From assembly GCF_036324505.1 (NCBI RefSeq), contig NC_086356.1, positions 18,514,028 to 18,578,027 of the forward strand: a stretch of DNA of 64,000 nucleotides, written 5' to 3'. Numbering within the stretch: the first letter of the stretch is position 1; every line of letters begins with the position of its first letter. A program made the position numbers and the translations under genes. This document shows, in pieces, positions 1 through 64,000 of this stretch. The DNA comes from Eleginops maclovinus (taxonomy: Eukaryota; Chordata; Actinopteri; Perciformes; Eleginopidae). Under the pieces are notes generated by a model that made no database searches, was not told where the DNA came from, and saw only the letters and a program-made list of their open reading frames with translations.

Positions 1-2478
1 TCAAAATAAATCTTCACTCCAGCCCTGTCCATAAAAATCTTTATGAGGTGGCATAAATCAGAACTTTATCACGTTCATGGCAGATCTGTTGCGATGTATG
101 GCTTCTTTTCTGAATGGAAATCATTCAAAAACATGGGAATGTAGTGTAGTGCTGATCATTAACGCAGAGAGGACGACTTAATTTAAACCTTCTACTGTGA
201 TGTGTAAAAAGGGTACTATTTCTATTAGTGTAAAGTTCTTCTGAATATTGTGGTGCCATAACGCATCGGCTGTGTCCCATCTCTACTACATTTCCATCTC
301 GCAATCCAGTTTTTTTAATGCAACCACAGACTTGGATGTTCAGTAGACCATCAGCTTTTTAACAGGGTGGTTGTCAAGACAAATATCCTTTTTCAAACTA
401 AATGTCTTCTGAAATAAATTACTTGTTGTTGGTGGTGGAGTTCTGGTATTTTCCTAAACTGTTAAGGATGGAAGAACCATGCCGGAGCACCTGTCAAACT
501 GCTGCCTACAGTTAGAAAAAATGTCCTTGCTTTATGCATTTAGGTGGCTTTGCTCTTTTAGTCCTCCAATACCTGCCTAAAACGGTAACCAAACACAGGT
601 GGAAAGGAGTAATGTTCCAAAAAGCTCTGAATCTACAGAATTAATAAAGCTAAACGTTTGGATTAAATCTGAGTGTTCCATTAATGATTTATCACAGGGG
701 GCTCTGTGGAGGTTGCAAACATTTTCTGAGCTTTTGGTAGAAAAGGTCAACTCGTGATTCTGAAGAAGTCAGCTCTTACAGGGATGATATATCAGGGGGA
801 TATGTTGTGGGTAAATGGCTCAGGAAACTCTTTCAACTTGGGTCATTCTTCTTTTGAGACCAGCTACAGTAATACTCTTTTTCCAAGAAAAGCAAGTTTG
901 TTTGGCATCGTAAGCCAAGCTCTGCAGGAGGTCCCCTGTACCACACTTTGAGGAGAAATTGCTCTTCCGGGGGGAACTGTGGGAGGCATTCATTCACAGA
1001 AAATTGTCAGCATCTAGACTTAAGCAGACAATCCACATCCAAGTGTTACTGGAAAGGTGCTTTTGGTCCAAGAAGGAAAAAAGGTATGAGAATAAACAGA
1101 TTTTAGTAAAAAAAAAAGTCAATTTAATCCAAAGTATGTATCAAAATATAGGCTATGTTGAATTCTTTTTAGAGTACTGAAGAAACAAGCTAGGCCCAGT
1201 TCTGATCACAGCAAAAGTTTCATTAAACTTGAATAAATCCCTTCAAATGTACTCTAAATGGAGGCTTACTAACAGTTTAGTCATACTACAATTCTCTTAA
1301 AAGGCAACTGCACACACTTATATGAATAATGTTGGTGCTTGTAGTAGGTAAACAGTTTTCAGTCAATAAATAGCCTTTTAAAACAGTTGCTAGCTAGCTC
1401 ATATAGCCCAACATGTCGCTTAGGAGGCTTATCCTTGTCGTAGTTTTCAATCGATTAGTTTATTAATACAAATTACTGTTTGCTAGCTAGAACATAATAT
1501 AGCCCGTAACCTTGTCGCTGAGGCGGCCAAGCTCTCCACTATTGCTAAAGCTCGTTAAGCAACTGTGCTAATGATATGTAGCAGTAGCATCAAGAGGCTA
1601 CATTAGACTACCTTGAGGCTTGCCTTCAGGCAGGATGGTGATCTTTGATCGCCTGTTTGATTAAGACAAATTCTTTTTTCAGCTCAAATGAAGTGTAAGG
1701 TAGAGCACTTTTAATAGAAATATAATGCAAAAATGATTTGTGGTTCCAGTTTTCTCAGGTGTGAATATTGGACTTTTGGTAAGACAAAATGAGATTTTGA
1801 ATGTGTTCACTTGTGTTCCACTTTGTATTCCACTATTTCCTAGCAATTTATGGAAGGAATTGATAGAATCATTAAGTTATCATGCTGTCTGTATAAAGTA
1901 GCCTCCATATGAGTTAGTGTATTCCAGGTGTTAATGTATTCGAAGCTTTGGCCTTTCTAAACAGTGACCTTTTCAGCTGATAGTGCAGAATCAGTCCCTC
2001 CGTATGGAGTTTTTCCCGTGCATGTGGTGTCCTTTGATCCATACAGACAGCTTGCTGATAGACTAAAGGTTTGCAATATTTTCACTTTGATTATTCAGCA
2101 GTCATGCCTCAGTGAAAACAGATTTTCATGACCTCAAACTATCGAATGATGTGCATAGCTCTGTGATAAGATATCTCGGAATATTTCTATGACTATGCAT
2201 GAACAGGAATTTGCTTTTTCAGAGTGAGCCTGCTCAACTCTGCATCCTTCCTTTTTAACTTCAATAGCAATCTTTGAGTCTTAGTTAATTAAAGGGATTG
2301 TTTAACAGTTTGGGAAATTATATTATTTAAAATGTAAAGAACAGATTTATACCACTACCAGCACACAACTTATTTATCAAAATGCAGAAATATGCCTCAA
2401 TTACTTGAAAGCTAAATCTGCCGCCCATGCTTAAGGAGTGCCGACATGGTTCTTTCACATTTTTGCAAGAATAGGATT
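1..2478. other. downstream flank, no gene seen
   Basis: AT-rich sequence with only short spurious reading frames. The one structure noticed is a local imperfect repeat: a GCTAGCTAG...ATATAGCCC...TTGTCGCT-like block at about 1387-1430 recurs at about 1481-1530. There is no splice-flanked coding block and no RNA gene that I can recognise. Confidence 0.5.
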
Positions 2479-3802
2479 TTTATTTTAATGTTTAATTTTG
2501 CAGTTTTTAAAGATTTATTGTAACTGATTTCTCCACCCTAGTATTTTGGGCTTTCAGGCGTTTCAAGAACTGAATTCATTAAGTAGATGAAAAGAGAGAG
2601 CCAACACAGAGTTCAACACAAAGTCACTTTATCATGTTTTAGGGGCAGGTGGAGCAACTCTGACTGGGGAAGAGAAGAGAAGGAAGTGGGAGTGAGAGTC
2701 GGCGGCATGTCTCCAAATAATGATCTCCAGGTATTTTCCAGATAATCCAAAAAATGGCAGCTCAAATCAAGCCACACACCAAAAGTCAAAAATTAGATAC
2801 AAAAAAAAAAGTCCCAGAGGGTCTTGAAAGCACACACCACTTAACCAGCATCAACACGTTGCAGTATATGTAATGTTCACAATGTTTGACTGGTATGAAA
2901 TCCCCTATTACGCAGAGAGACATTCATTTTCCAACAAAAGAACCAAAAGTCGATCAGTAGACATTATGGGATGTGGTGCACCTCTGGCTGCATTGCATTA
3001 TACATTGGGATAAATGATCCTCTTCTGCAGCCTTTGCTTTGAAGTTGTGTTATGCAAGTGTACTTGAACATGTTCTACATGTGGGCGTCTTTAAAAATAA
3101 TTGTTATCTTCTCCTAAAGCCTTACATTGTTTTTCAGCATGTGGACATCATCAGAACATTTTAAATGCTAATCGTAGTCAGTATTTCTGACCAAAGATCT
3201 GACAAAATAAATATATCTAGCATCCCTTACTTTCTGTTTCCTCCTCTCACTCCAGCATTCTAATCACAGACACGTTGTTGAAAAGGAAAAGAAGCATTAG
3301 GAGATATGATAAATGAATGACAACAAAATGACATTACACTAAACATTTTGACAGCCTAGAGGACTGTTTGAGGGCGAGAGCCAGCACATCTGATCCGGGG
3401 AAAGTCACAACACTGGTCTGGTTGAAACACACTCCATCCTACGCAGACAATCCTCTTCACACACCATAATCCTTAAATACAGATATTAAACAGGAGACAT
3501 TTCTCAATCAAAGATGATTGTGAGAACTCTTGTCTAAAAATGTTTTAAAAAGTGCCTCTCAATGACTCAAATACTTCCCCACTCATTTCCTTCTTTGTCG
3601 CCCCTTCATTCTTCATTCCCATCTGTCTGTGTGTGCCATTTGGTTCAGCAGAGGTGTTCCATTAGTAACAGTCCAAAACTGAGTTTCCCTGCTGTCCTCT
3701 TTGCGCTCCTCCTCTTCCTCACCACAGGTTAGCTAGTACACCTGATCACCAGTGTTCATGCAGTAAAGGTTCATCATTATTCTGATCTGCTGTAGACCCG
3801 CC
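2479..3802 (-). other. unc5d: probable 3' UTR of unc5d
   Basis: About 1.3 kb after the stop codon with no coding potential. The first polyadenylation hexamers reading along the minus strand are AATAAA at 2514-2519 (in ACAATAAATC) and 2479-2484; none was found between 2520 and 3802. The true cleavage site is unknown and a longer UTR is possible. Confidence 0.35.
2514..2519 (-). terminator. candidate polyadenylation signal AATAAA
   Basis: Minus-strand AATAAA about 1.28 kb past the unc5d stop, with a second copy 30 bp further on (2479-2484). Assigned by motif and position only. Confidence 0.3.
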
Positions 3803-56260
<52,458 letters not shown>

Positions 56261-57496
56261 CTGCAGACAAGAAGATTGAGAGCTTAGATAGGCTTTCATT
56301 ATATCACAGGGCTGATCAATATAAGAGATGTAGATCTGCCGGGACAGGATGATGAGTGAAATCTGAATATGATAAGATTATCAGCAGTAAACAGATTTAC
56401 CATTTGCCGGGGGGAAGAGAAGGAGGAGGGATGCTACTCCAGACTTATAAATATAGGGATTTACTTGACACTTCAAACAGTGATGTATAATTTGATCTGG
56501 TTAAAATTCACATAGATGACCACTTTATTGTGAATATTTATATCCATGTCATTGCTGATATTTTGACAGCCCTTGTTAAAACTTCAGTTTTGGCAAACAG
56601 ATGGCCAGCAATTCAAAAAGCTGGATGTACTGGAAATTGTTAGTGCGCCCTCATATCCTCTTTCAATCTGAAAACATAATCTATTTATTCAAAAGTGACT
56701 AAATGCCATCCGGCGGACGCATTAACTGAGAGGAGGGACACATCAGCCAGTTATTGTTTTAAGGGAGAGTGTGATTACTCATTTTACCTCTATGAAAACC
56801 AGTTGTAAGGGTTATAATTTAAAGTGGAAAAGAGTATAGCAAAACAATGCAGTAAATACTGCTCCTGAAAATAGATGAGTTCTTCTGTGACAATCAAATG
56901 TTTTCTTTCCGCAGCAGAACTTGGACATAATGTCACAGGTCCTTATTTAATACATGTGTTTTGTGTGTGATGCAGCTTGTAATGAGCGAGGCTTGGGACA
57001 CATGTTCTGGTGACAACTGATGTGAAATTGAAAGCCTCGCATTTCAATTATATGTAAGTATGAGCAAAAGATGACAAGCGGAGACCATTAATGCATTATG
57101 GGATCGCTTTATTGGGTATCTAGGTAATTGCAGCTTTCAACCAACGTATGTAATGTCCCTCTGTCAGTCAACTTGAATAGATGCATTAGTATATGAAAGC
57201 AGTTATGGACAGCGAAAATTAGGTGTCTGGTCTCCGACCTTGTCACTTTCCACAGTCCACCATTAAGAATGCATAAAGGGGAATGGGAAGCGACAATAAC
57301 ACATACCATACCCCCCGCAAAGAAAGAAATAATTAATGCCTACGGGTAGATTATGGGGTGGAGATTGAGCGGAAAGAATTAGCAACATGCTTTCATGTAA
57401 CACTCCATTTGTTGAGGATCACAGCTGGTCCCGTTTTGTTCTTCAGTTTTTAAAACAGAACATGGAATTTTATAGTAAAATCGTTTAGATTAAAGG

Positions 57497-57778
57497 AGCC
57501 CTATTCTGCTGATTTTCAGGTTCATATTTGTATTTAGTGTCTCTACTGTCTCCATGCTTTAATGTTCAAAAAGGTCTTTATTTTTCTCATACTGCCTTTC
57601 AGACTGTCTGTCTGAAACCAGAGCCCTGTCAGCTCTGATTGGTTAGCTGGCTCTGTTGTGATTGGACAGCAGTTTAAGGATGTACCGCTCCTTAGCCTAT
57701 CACGTACAATGTGTTGGAACACTAGACAATAGAATCGTGAGTGTTACATAGTGATGTCACTATGTTACTAAAGTAAAA
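57497..57778 (+). repeat. TATTATGCT-type MITE copy
   Basis: Begins AGGAGCCCTATTCTGCTGATT and shows the same motif order as 11608-11899 (TCTCCATGCTTTAATGTTCA, GTCTGAAACCAGAGCCCTG, CTCTGATTGGTTAGCTGG). It ends GTGATGTCACTATGTTACTA, directly against a SINE. Confidence 0.65.
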
Positions 57779-57920
57779 GGGACGGCAGTGGTTCAGTCTG
57801 TAGGGACTTGGACTATGGACCGAGGAGTCGCCGGTTCACGTCCGGATCGGACCAAAAAAAGTGGTGGTAGCTGGAGGGGTGCCAGTTCACCGCCTGGGCC
57901 TTGCCAATGTGTTTCTTCAA
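57779..57920 (+). repeat. tRNA-derived SINE
   Basis: A-box-like AGTGGTTCAGTCTG (57787-57800) and B-box-like GGTTCACGTCC (57833-57843) are about 33 bp apart, the normal spacing of an internal RNA polymerase III promoter, within a tRNA-like head GGGACGGCAGTGG...ACGTCCGG. The 3' part is unrelated to tRNA. The family was not assigned. Confidence 0.65.
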
Positions 57921-58928
57921 ATATATTGATTGGGTCTATGAATATATTGGAGCAAATAAATCTTTATAACCTGATCATATTTTGTGTCTTATGTGAAGTT
58001 AGTTAAAGTTATAATTACTTTGATTTAAGTCCAGTTTGACTTTGCAGCACTGCTGTTTCCTGTTGGTAACAGCAAGTGTTTTTATAATGCAGTAAACTCC
58101 TCCAGCAGCTACACTGTCAGATATACAACAGAGGAGCAGGTGGTGCATCTGTTTAAAATGCAGCCCCTGCAAACCTACACTGTATTGTTTTGCAGATGCA
58201 TTTTTGATTAATAATCACAGGCAACAGAAAGCTCAGTGACAAATAGATTGCATTTCCTTGTGACTGCTTTACAAGAAAAGACACAGTTGCTCTTAGACGG
58301 TTGACTGATTTTAATGTTGTAGCAGCAGTAGCTGTTTGGTTGGCATTAGGAGTAACTTAAAGTACTGTTGAAAGTGACTTTCTGGGAATCCCTCATGTGT
58401 AGGTAATTTAAATATTTTTTAGGATGGCAGACTAACGTATGAAGATAATTTATCAAATAATGTGAACATATTGAATGGCTGTTACCAAAAACCATGCAGT
58501 ATTAAAGGGGTCCTAACTTTAATTATTAATTATCATATCTTATAAAACATCAATTTCATGGTTATCTTTGAAGCCTTATTTTATGTAGGCAGTAAATCAA
58601 TGAAGGTTGTACTTTACCCTGATTTCTAGTAAAGCTAACAGGTCGTGCTTAGCAACTCATCTCACAGCAGCTGTTCAGAAATCAGTGTAAAGCGGAGCCT
58701 CTCGTGGCTTATTGCTTAATTACGCAGCCCTACACTTGTAGAGGAGTTGCCTCTCCAAAGGCTTTCGCCGTCTTGCCGTTCTTGCAAGCAGCCGCTCAGA
58801 CAGGGTCCGGGATTAAATAAAACTAATAATATGAAATGAAAGGTTATCAAAGGGAGCCTAATGAAGTAATGTAAAACAGAAATGTTCTCCGTATTAATCC
58901 TCTGCAATGACTGGCTCATATTTTGTAC

Positions 58929-59152
<224 letters not shown>

Positions 59153-62100
59153 ATCCCCTACCTCTTTTCACTGCTACAAATTAGAGACTTAATCAACATG
59201 CCTGTGTGATAAAGTGAGAGTGAGGCAGGATTTAACTACAGGATAATAAAAACAAAACATTGCACTCTGGTGACTCGGTACATTTAGACTTTTTTCTTCA
59301 GTTTGAATTAATTTGGCTTATTGTTTAACTTTGAATGTTATGGTAGAAGCTAAAGCAACTTCCAATGATGCATATCTGCTGAGATGTAAAGGAGTGCTAA
59401 CACAGATCAACATCAGAAGGGTTCGTGCACAATTCATTTTGCTCAGTTTAGTTGCACGGTGCAGGATGAATCTCAGCAGGTGTTTACGAAGGTTATATTA
59501 AACCCATGATCACAAACGGAAGTCTGGCACTGTGAATCCATTTGACAGTAACCACGCCAAGTGAGAGGTCTTTTTGAAAAACACATGTAACATGGAAAGT
59601 CTCAGCGATCAAAGCTCCCATTGTGTACACAAAGAAAGAAGATGAGAAAATACATTTTCTATGGCTCAATGCAATTATGACTTATATTTTCTTGCATTGT
59701 TTACTCCAAGTACATTTATATAATCCAATAATCATTTCCACTCAGACCTTAAACAGGTGTACAGCTTTCAATTTGACTCAGTTAGAGTTTTCCATTTCCC
59801 ACTTTCAAAAGTTGGGTTTAATAACAAATCATATTTTGTTGTTTAGGTAAAATACAATGTTATTTCAAGAGTAGAAAACAATGTAATACACAAATAGAAG
59901 CAATTTAGATGATTTCCAAAGAACACCTGGAATAAATATTAATGCAAAATACAAAGACTCACGCATTTGTACGACAGATTTATTTAGGAGCTTTGCGATG
60001 CAGCAAGTCTAGTGCTTCATTGAGGGTTTATTTCCTTTTTTCCGCTTCTGTTCAACACGATTTGGCTGTTTGTATTTCTATATTGATTCATTATGTAATA
60101 GTGGGTAACAGCAGTGGCTTCAGATATCCTCACAGACCTCTCTTCAATCATTTATTTTGGTGTCTTCTTCTCTTTTATTGTATAACCTGCTCCTATGCAT
60201 TCTTTCTTATTGTTATTACTTTTTCTTCTTGTTCGGCAGCCTCAAACACATGATGATGTTGACATTTGCGCCACCAAGACAAAAGCCAAAACCCGCAGAT
60301 AGGCTGACTCACAGACTTTTCAGTACAGAAATGTTTTTTTCAGATCAATGGAAACAAACTCAAGGGTGATTAAAATAACCAACCATACACCACGTCTTTC
60401 TTTGCAAACTATTTCTAAAAGTGCTTCTTGACAAGAATTTTCAACAGTGGATTGTCTTAATCACAAAATATTCTGAGCCTTTTAAAGAATAAGACCCCAC
60501 AATGTTTATTAATGATGGAGAAAACAGAGGAAACTGATGCATAAACAACAGTGTGCCGCTCCGGATGCTGTGTATTTGGCTGAAAACAGAAGAAAAATGA
60601 CTCAGAGGGTGGGGTAGGTTGCAGATCAGATTCATTCCTTCTGTCACACAGTGGGATCATTTCTGACCATTAAAGCAAAAGAAATGAAAGAAAGTAAAAT
60701 TGATGCATTTCATATCATCTCCTTTCATATTCCAGTGCAACAGTGAACAAATAAAAGATGAGCTTGCTGAAACGTGAACACATATATTCAAACACAAATG
60801 CATGATAAACTTGTATTAAATATCCCCCCACAGTGAAGGGTGGCTGAGTGAGGGCCATAGTATTTCTGCTGAAGGCGAGATAAACAAAGAGAGAAATCAG
60901 AAAGACACTCTGACTCCCAGGTTCCCTCGCATTAAGCCGAGATCAAAGAGCTGAGTCTCTTCTCCGAGTAGCTTGGAATGACACTGCGTTAGAGATATTA
61001 TCCAATAACTGCTCAGTCATATCGATGACATGCGGTCACTTCTTCACTTTCATGAATACAAACATCCATGAGCTGGTCTCTAGCCACCTTTTTTCCTCTT
61101 TGCCTCTCTTTCCTTCAGGCTCATGCCAGCGGCTCTTGACAGAGCACTGCAAAGCCTTGACAACAGCCCTCAAGGTGGAGCAGCTTCTATATGCCCATTT
61201 AATCATATCCTTTAATATGGCTCTATGCAGCCTCTATAAAAAGGAAGAGATATAGCAAAGCTTGTCATCCCACATTGTTGTTGTTCTTTATTTCTTTCTC
61301 TGTCTCTTTTGGTCTGCCTGGCACCGGGCCTGTGGTGTGATTTCTCCCTGCTTTGGCCCATTGTTTCGCCTTGGCTCAGTCTATGAAAAGGCCCTCAGGG
61401 AGGAAGGCGGTGCCAACTACAAGTGGTTCCCGATCCAAGCAGAACTCGAGTGGTCCGGCTCAGCTAAACCAGGTCAAGGGTGTCTCCATCATACTTAAGC
61501 CACGTCGGGGTTGGGAATTTTCAGAATCCTTTTTGTCTTAGGAATCCTTCGGGAGGCAGCTGTGCACATAGTGGGTGACACGGCGTGGGCCGCGGGCTGA
61601 GGTGGATGGGTAATAGCTGTAGGAGCGTGTCAGTCTGATGTGAACCCCGGCTTTAGGGAAATGTTTGTGAGATGTGACATTGCGGCATGCAGCTAAGCAT
61701 GTGGGGGCTGTGAGGTTTGGCTGAAGGCCAGACACAGACGAACCCTGCTAGACAAGCGGAACATGCTCCCAGCAACATCTTCAGTCTGGTCCCAGCTGTG
61801 TGTGTCATACTTAATCGTGGAACCAAAGGGACGCATTACTCCATGCATAAAAAAATCATGATAATTCAGCCATTAAAATGCTGCGAGTCCTCATTCGTGT
61901 CATTCCCCCAGTCGGCTTGTTTATGTTTATCCAAAAAACGCGTGTCTGCTTATTAGGAGCCAGATTTGCATACACAAGTAGTTTTCACTCTGTGGGCCAC
62001 TTCATTTGTTTCACTTCCATGTCCTTAACTAATACTGGGTGACACTGAGAGACTCCGAGGCATCTCACGTTCCCTCACCAGTCCCCACATTCTCCCACTC

Positions 62101-64000
62101 TGTCCAGAGTTCCTGCCTGGTTGATGGTATCTCAGCTGGCTGGGATCATACTACACAACAGTGGAGTCAATGTTTGACAGAGAATCAACAACAAGAGATA
62201 TCCACACTCTTTCTATCCTCCCATATTCAAACGCCTTCAATCTATCTCTTCATCACTAAAACTGCTAGAGCTGCTATCCTCTTCTTCTCCGCAGAAGCAA
62301 CATGGTATCCATTTTCAGCCTATCTTTCACTCTGCCCTCGCCTTCTCCATTTTCCAATGTCCCCTTTCTCCCTTATCCTCTCTTTCTCTTATCTTTCCAT
62401 CAGGGTATCATCCTTTCAGCTGAGGAATATAGGCACTGATATCCCCTCTGTTCCCCCTTCCTCCTGCTCTTCTTTCACTCCGTCCTTCAATAATCCATCA
62501 CATAGTGTAGTTCCATCACTCATTTCCATCTCTAAACCCTCTTACAGCATTTCCGCTGAGACAAAAATAAAGTTGTCTTCTGTGATAGGTCGCAGTACTG
62601 TGTGAAGTACGCTGCAGAGTAATCTGGCTTCTGAATCCAGAAACTGACCTTAATTTATTTTGTCTTTTTTTAAAGACAAGCCTTTTTGTCTACTTGCCAG
62701 CACATAGGGTTAAATTGTGAAGCCGGCCAAAGTTTTATGTTGGAAATCTATAGCAGGGGTCTTCAGCAATTACAAACTTGCATTTGCATCCCGCAATTAG
62801 GATACGTTGCTTTGATTAGCATTAATTAGCATTATTAGCCTTTTCACACATTGGTTCAAAACTGGCTTGGTTGTTTTGAAAATATTAGAGTGATTTGGGG
62901 GATTTCTGAGGATGTTGAATACATTTTTGTCACTTTCAGGATCCAAAATGGCAGTTTTAACTAGAATGTGGGCCTATTTTCGATTCATTTTGAGTCAATT
63001 TTGAAGTTTAGGAGGATGCTGGATCGATTGCATTCGACTGATGAGGTATGTATTTTTTATACTTAGATAAAGTATTTATTTTTTATTCAGCCGGTTAGAA
63101 ATTGTAGGATATTTCTGAACACAATTGCCAAAACAATGTAGAACATGTACATTTTAATTGGAAGACCAACTCCGAGTTGAACATTTCAGGTAACAAAGCC
63201 ATTTTGAAGTGTTGCAATTATAGGATATAATAGTAATTAATGCTTATTGATGCAACTTTCTAGAAAGGCTCAATATCCCTACCTGTGATTATTCTGAGGA
63301 GTTCAGGTGCGGCTGTTTTCCTGAACAGCGGTTAAAATCTGGGTAGTGATGATTACACAGCTGAGCTTTGTCTGCACGTGGTTTATTAAAAGGCTTAACA
63401 ATTGCAAAAGGATAAGGCCTCCTAATGTTAGGTTAAAGATGATCTTTTGAATTAATATGATATGATATACAGATTATTTCAGATCAGGGACGTAATGTTA
63501 ATATTTAAGATGTTAACTGTTATTATTTAGCTTCTCTCATTCTTTCTTTCTTTTTCATCTCCCATGAGTATCAGGGTGCAGTTTCAGGTATTGTCTTGCA
63601 TTAGCCTAGAATTCACAGGAAAAGGAACTGCCTAACAATATTTGTGTATGGTCTTGGAAATGTTCTCTTCTCTGCTCTCTCCATTTGTGTTTACATATGT
63701 ACGGCAGCCCTTACTGTCAGCCCTGATCAGTCTCCTGTTTCATGGTTCACATAAGGCCAGTTACCTTTAGTGCTGCAGCGAGGCCACACAAACAGTAATG
63801 TCATGTTTTGATGCTCATGAACCCAGAAACTGTGTTTGCTCAACATCATGAGAACAGCTCGTGATGGGTACACCACTCCCCCTCATGAGTGCACAATAAA
63901 GATTTACATTTTTTCTTAAACTGTTCTGATAACCCACAAGGCAACTTGCAACCCCCACAAGGAAGACTCAGTATTTCTTCTCAAATCAGTAGGAATATAA

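Noticed and set aside
57779..57920. Functional tRNA gene
   Set aside because: A and B box are present but the arms do not pair and a non-tRNA 3' part follows; a SINE fits better.
61262..61541. Possible missing Ig1 exon of unc5d
   Set aside because: Wrong strand and no Ig cysteine or UNC5 motif in the frames there.
62039..62605. 188-codon Ser/Pro-rich frame on the plus strand
   Set aside because: Low-complexity pyrimidine-rich sequence, no domain, no splice or promoter context; likely chance.

Overview
The window is vertebrate nuclear DNA, almost certainly from a ray-finned (teleost) fish. It has intron-rich gene structure with GT-AG splice sites, long CA/TG and TCTA/TCCA microsatellites, and fish-type interspersed repeats (hAT MITEs, L2- and L1-type LINEs, a piggyBac element, a tRNA-derived SINE). 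No bacterial, phage or CRISPR features are present.

The one host gene is the netrin receptor gene unc5d on the minus strand. Sixteen coding exons can be placed from 56260 down to a TAG stop at 3803-3805. They encode, in order: the end of Ig1, Ig2, two thrombospondin type 1 repeats, an optional-looking 33-nt microexon, a transmembrane segment, a cytoplasmic linker, ZU5, UPA and a death domain. The signal-peptide exon and the first Ig1 exon are not in the window and must lie beyond 64000. All exon phases agree except one: the UPA exon at 7866-8016 carries one extra base in a run of nine G, which breaks the frame.

Layout: 1-2478 downstream flank; about 2479-3802 probable 3' UTR; 3803-8016 four 3' exons; 8017-22042 two large introns separated by the 11195-11425 exon, the second holding a three-level nest (LTR-type element, then an L1-like LINE inside it, then a hAT MITE inside the LINE); 22043-34099 ZU5, linker and TM exons with several MITEs; 36553-41240 microexon, TSP1 and Ig2 exons with long TG tracts; 41241-55823 a 14.6 kb intron with a degraded piggyBac transposon, a 630-bp compound microsatellite and an L2-type LINE tail; 55824-56260 two Ig exons; 56261-64000 the next upstream intron.

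I found no convincing new biological system. The points most worth checking are the G9 frameshift, a splice acceptor preceded by a 136-nt adenine-free TG tract, an in-frame tandem acceptor 27 nt apart, a hAT insertion 44 nt from a splice acceptor, and the nested transposons, whose target-site duplications give their order of arrival.
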